From a virus, in the IMG/VR virus record IMGVR_UViG_3300030109_004479, positions 35,543 through 67,291 of that record: a stretch of 31,749 nucleotides of DNA; one strand, given 5' to 3'. The notes under the pieces are model-generated. The model was given only the letters and a program-made list of their open reading frames with translations. It was not told where the DNA came from and searched no databases. A program made the translations under genes and the position numbers. Positions 29,901-31,749 of the stretch are shown piece after piece (the stretch's first letter is position 1; each line of letters begins with the position of its first letter).

Positions 29901-31749
29901 AGGTTATATGTGGGCTTCCAAGAGTCTTCTTTTTGCTGACAATATTTCAGCACAGTTTGGTAACTCTCAAGATTTATTTATTAAACACGATGGCACTGAT
30001 TCAATTATTGAAAACTCCACTGGCCATATAAGAATTACAAATAAAGCTGATGATAAAGATATTATTTTCCAGAGTGATTATGGTGATGGCACTGTTGCAA
30101 CTTATTTTAGATTAGACGGCAGTTTTGGTGGGGCAGGTTACCCAACAACTGTATTCCCTAACGACTCATCATTAAGGTTTGGTAATCAAGGGAACCTGCA
30201 AATAATCAACAATGGCACTGATTCATACATTCAAGAGAACAATGGTGACCTTTATATAAGGCAAAGTACAGACGATAAAGATATAATTTTCCAATGTGAC
30301 GATGGCTCTGGTGGTATAGAAACCTATTTCTATTTAGATGGTTCCATTAATGGAGGTAATCCTTTTACTGTTTTTCCAGATAACGCAAGGATAGCTTTTG
30401 GAACTGGTTTAGATTTAAGATTTACTCACGATGGGAATGATAGTTTCATAACACAAACTGGAACAGGGGATTTATACATTCAAAATATTGTAGATGACAA
30501 AGATATAATTTTCCAGTCTGATAATGGCTCTGGTGGAACAGAAACCTACTTCTATTTAGATGGTTCAGCTTCTTCTGGTAATCCTTTTACAGTATTTCCT
30601 GACCTTAGTGAACTAGCTTTTGGAGATAGTAGAGATCTTAGAATCAAACATACTGGTGATAGTTATATTACTAGTTATTCGGGTAGTCTTTACCTCCGCA
30701 CGGACACTACGGATGGTGATATAAGGCTTCAGTCTGACAATGGATCTGGAGGAATGACTGATTACTTAATTTGTGATGGTAGCCAAGTCACTATTCGGAT
30801 GAAGAGGCAGACGAAATGGGATAACAACATACTGGCAACTTTTGGCGATAGTGATGACCTTCAAATATACCATGACGGAACGGACAGTTATATTTCTAAT
30901 ACGCAGAACGAAGGAAATCTAGTAATTGAAAACGGGGCAAACGGGAAAGATATTCTATTTAAATGCGATTCTGGCGACGGTGGTTTACATGAATATGTTC
31001 GCCTAGATGGGGGTCTGTTCCACACCATATTTTCAAAATCCACTCAACACGCAGATGGTGCTTATGCAAAATTTGGAAATGCTGGCGATATGCAGATTGT
31101 GCATGATGGTAGCAATAATATTATACAAGCTACTGTCGGTGATTTAATCATACAAAATACTGCGAATGATAAAGACATCATCTTTAAATCTGATGATGGC
31201 TCTGGTGGAGTAGAAACCTATTTCTTTTTAGATGGTAGTGCTTCAAGCGGTGATCCTATTACTGTTTTTCCTGATAGTTCCAAACTGTGTTTTGGAACAG
31301 ATTTCGACCTTAGACTTTTTCACACTTCTGGTAATTCTTACATTGATAATTATGTAGGCGATTTATTAATTAGAAACCAAGCAAACGATGGAAATCTTTC
31401 TTTTGTTTGTGACGATGGCTCTGGAGGTATGGCTGAATACTTCCGTCTAGATGGTGGGATAACAAATATTACCTTTAGTAAAGAACTTAAATTACTAGAT
31501 GCTGTTCAAATTCAATTAGGCTCTGATGTTGATATGGTAATAACCCACAATGGAGCTAATGGGTTCATTACTAATAATACAGGTGATCTAACTATAAAAA
31601 ACAATGCAGATGATAAGGACATTATATTTCAATGTGACGATGGCTCTGGTGGTGTAGCTACTTACTTCAGTTTAGACGGATCAGGCGCACCAAATCCAAG
31701 GACAACTTTTCCAGACAACTCAACACTTCAGCTTGGAACAGGCGGTGAT
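26953..31749 (+). CDS. Second giant repetitive fibre protein (3'-truncated by the window edge)
   Basis: The frame opens at ATG 26953, 1 nt after the stop of the first fibre, and I translated it line by line to the last base without a stop: 1,599 codons, so the real gene is longer. It begins with a GIGTASP block (residues ~16-24), then a ~400-residue region with IYHDG-type blocks and a TTTTIDTTNLLVEDKN segment matching TTTVNSTTVTIDDP in the first fibre, then sixteen DDGSGG-type repeats to the edge. It is clearly a paralog of the 19461 gene by repeat grammar, but there is no copy of that gene's N-terminal tail-fibre repeats. It is likely a second long fibre or a partner of the first; the C-terminal tip is outside the window. 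Confidence 0.85.
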   Translation, partial: MADQTIPTIKNLRGNIGIGTASPAEKLHVDSGNIQLTNGNYIIFDGPTPKQTKMRSYYDGSSTHLAMTVANTSILDLKADGLVTFSGTGGGALTIGSHIDLGDSQKVRLGASDDLQIYHDGTHSYITNNVTGSLYIQSGNSIQLESSTGENMLVATANGAVELYHNNSKKFETTTDGIALHGNGYIDLPDNGRARFGAGYDLAIYHSGSHSYIKDEGTGGLYLQTNGPAIYFQDTDGNPMAQFTDGGHCFLMSEGTTRFQTSATGATITGDLTVTGGLTINGTTTTIDTTNLLVEDKNIVIGNVDTPSDTTADGGGITLKGASDYTIAWSNSTDYWTFNQGIEIDVGSTNAKGIKIGNDSYDASIIPTSLGGVAISSSDPFLFYINSAVRATFTTDGKLNFPDNGRVSLGSANDLELWHSGSHSYVSNNVGDLFIYNNTNDGNITFYSDDGSGGVTEYFRVDGGANQNVFPVSVLLNDGVYLHMGTGSDLQIWHDATNSNIQNNTGDFYITNTADNKDIIFQCDDTSGGTTPYFRLDGDSGYTKAHKEIRMDDSIPLRIGTGGDARFMHDGNNTYLDNYTGDFYIRQATDDKDLIFQCDDGSGGNATYFFCDGSLAGSTNWTVFPDNSIIAIGSGLDLRIYHDGTQSWVYNTVGDLKIANGADDKDIIFQCDDGSGSFETYFFLDGSKSTGDPYTIFPNNSFLGFGDSGNLLIRHTGLGASIQNNGGDISITQNTNDGDIRFYCDDGSGGTAEYFRVDGGAELTYFSKSIRFADGIQSGFGADNDLVIYHNTSGDSVIDNFTGDLYISNKADDKDIVFRSDDGSGGYETYFFLDGSYGSSGYTWTVFPDQSVAAFGDSKDLRIYHASNSYIYNTVGDLQIINGADDKDITFQCDDGSGGYETYFFLDGSVSSGNPYTTFPDNSRLTFGSSRDLQIMHNGTNTVVENLTGNLSFINYADDKDIVFQSDDGSGGVTAYLTIDGSGGYMWASKSLLFADNISAQFGNSQDLFIKHDGTDSIIENSTGHIRITNKADDKDIIFQSDYGDGTVATYFRLDGSFGGAGYPTTVFPNDSSLRFGNQGNLQIINNGTDSYIQENNGDLYIRQSTDDKDIIFQCDDGSGGIETYFYLDGSINGGNPFTVFPDNARIAFGTGLDLRFTHDGNDSFITQTGTGDLYIQNIVDDKDIIFQSDNGSGGTETYFYLDGSASSGNPFTVFPDLSELAFGDSRDLRIKHTGDSYITSYSGSLYLRTDTTDGDIRLQSDNGSGGMTDYLICDGSQVTIRMKRQTKWDNNILATFGDSDDLQIYHDGTDSYISNTQNEGNLVIENGANGKDILFKCDSGDGGLHEYVRLDGGLFHTIFSKSTQHADGAYAKFGNAGDMQIVHDGSNNIIQATVGDLIIQNTANDKDIIFKSDDGSGGVETYFFLDGSASSGDPITVFPDSSKLCFGTDFDLRLFHTSGNSYIDNYVGDLLIRNQANDGNLSFVCDDGSGGMAEYFRLDGGITNITFSKELKLLDAVQIQLGSDVDMVITHNGANGFITNNTGDLTIKNNADDKDIIFQCDDGSGGVATYFSLDGSGAPNPRTTFPDNSTLQLGTGGD
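28200..31749 (+). repeat. ~70-residue fibre repeats (fibre 2)
   Basis: Cores of the DDGSGG type at about 28300, 28515, 28745, 28970, 29180, 29410, 29635, 29855, 30070, 30297, 30517, 30735, 30965, 31192, 31408 and 31632. Spacing is about 210-230 bp. The array is still running at the window edge. Confidence 0.8.

Noticed and set aside
1-31749. CRISPR array, tRNA, integrase, insertion sequence
   Set aside because: No direct repeats with unique spacers of the right length, no tRNA-like cloverleaf in the gaps, and no integrase or transposase motif was seen by eye.

Overview
The window looks like a piece of a tailed, double-stranded DNA phage genome, most likely a podovirus-like phage of a marine or other aquatic bacterium. 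The reasons are the gene order (portal, small protein, scaffold, major capsid protein, then tail and fibre genes), tightly packed and overlapping genes, a cluster of tiny Lys/Arg-rich proteins, and giant fibre proteins. The DNA is AT-rich by eye. Most starts lack a clear Shine-Dalgarno sequence (exceptions near 8143 and 9524) and GTG starts are frequent. No tRNA, integrase, insertion sequence or CRISPR array was seen, and no terminase or polymerase gene lies in the window. The host cannot be named from this sequence.

Layout. (1) 3-968, plus strand: the 3' end of a large protein that enters from the left edge. (2) 1129-4419, minus strand: two sets of small genes. The right set (4419 to 2217) holds two unknown proteins, a DUF932-like protein and two more unknowns, and ends at an intrinsic terminator (2163-2198). 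The left set (1895 to 1129) holds a free-standing DnaA domain-IV-like DNA-binding protein between two unknowns. (3) 4420-5142: a 723-bp control region between the divergent minus-strand and plus-strand genes. It has 7-bp-periodic repeats, AGCGGT/ACCGCT boxes, a large stem-loop, a 34-bp inverted repeat and a perfect 14-bp palindrome at the ribosome-binding position of the first plus-strand gene. (4) 5143-11448: NUMOD4-like protein, portal, small protein, scaffold, a lipoprotein, basic mini-proteins, and membrane and secreted small proteins. (5) 11449-13298: the major capsid gene with its own promoter-like leader, repeats and hairpins, then a 48-residue gene and an intrinsic terminator. (6) 13299-19461: acidic and beta-rich virion proteins, an HxH-motif fibre-like protein and a family-25-like glycosyltransferase. 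(7) 19461-31749: two adjacent giant repeat fibres, the second (from 26953) running off the right edge.

How the parts fit. The plus-strand block is the late (virion) module, with internal hairpins and promoters that probably let capsid protein outrun its neighbours. The minus-strand block is probably early or regulatory. Heptamer-periodic sequence sits almost entirely in the gaps of the minus-strand block and the control region and was not seen in the late module. The most unusual items are this heptamer repeat family (with an intrinsic terminator built into it), the stand-alone DnaA domain IV with a changed base-reading motif, the duplicated terminal motif in the scaffold, and the two-class higher-order repeat structure of the giant fibres.
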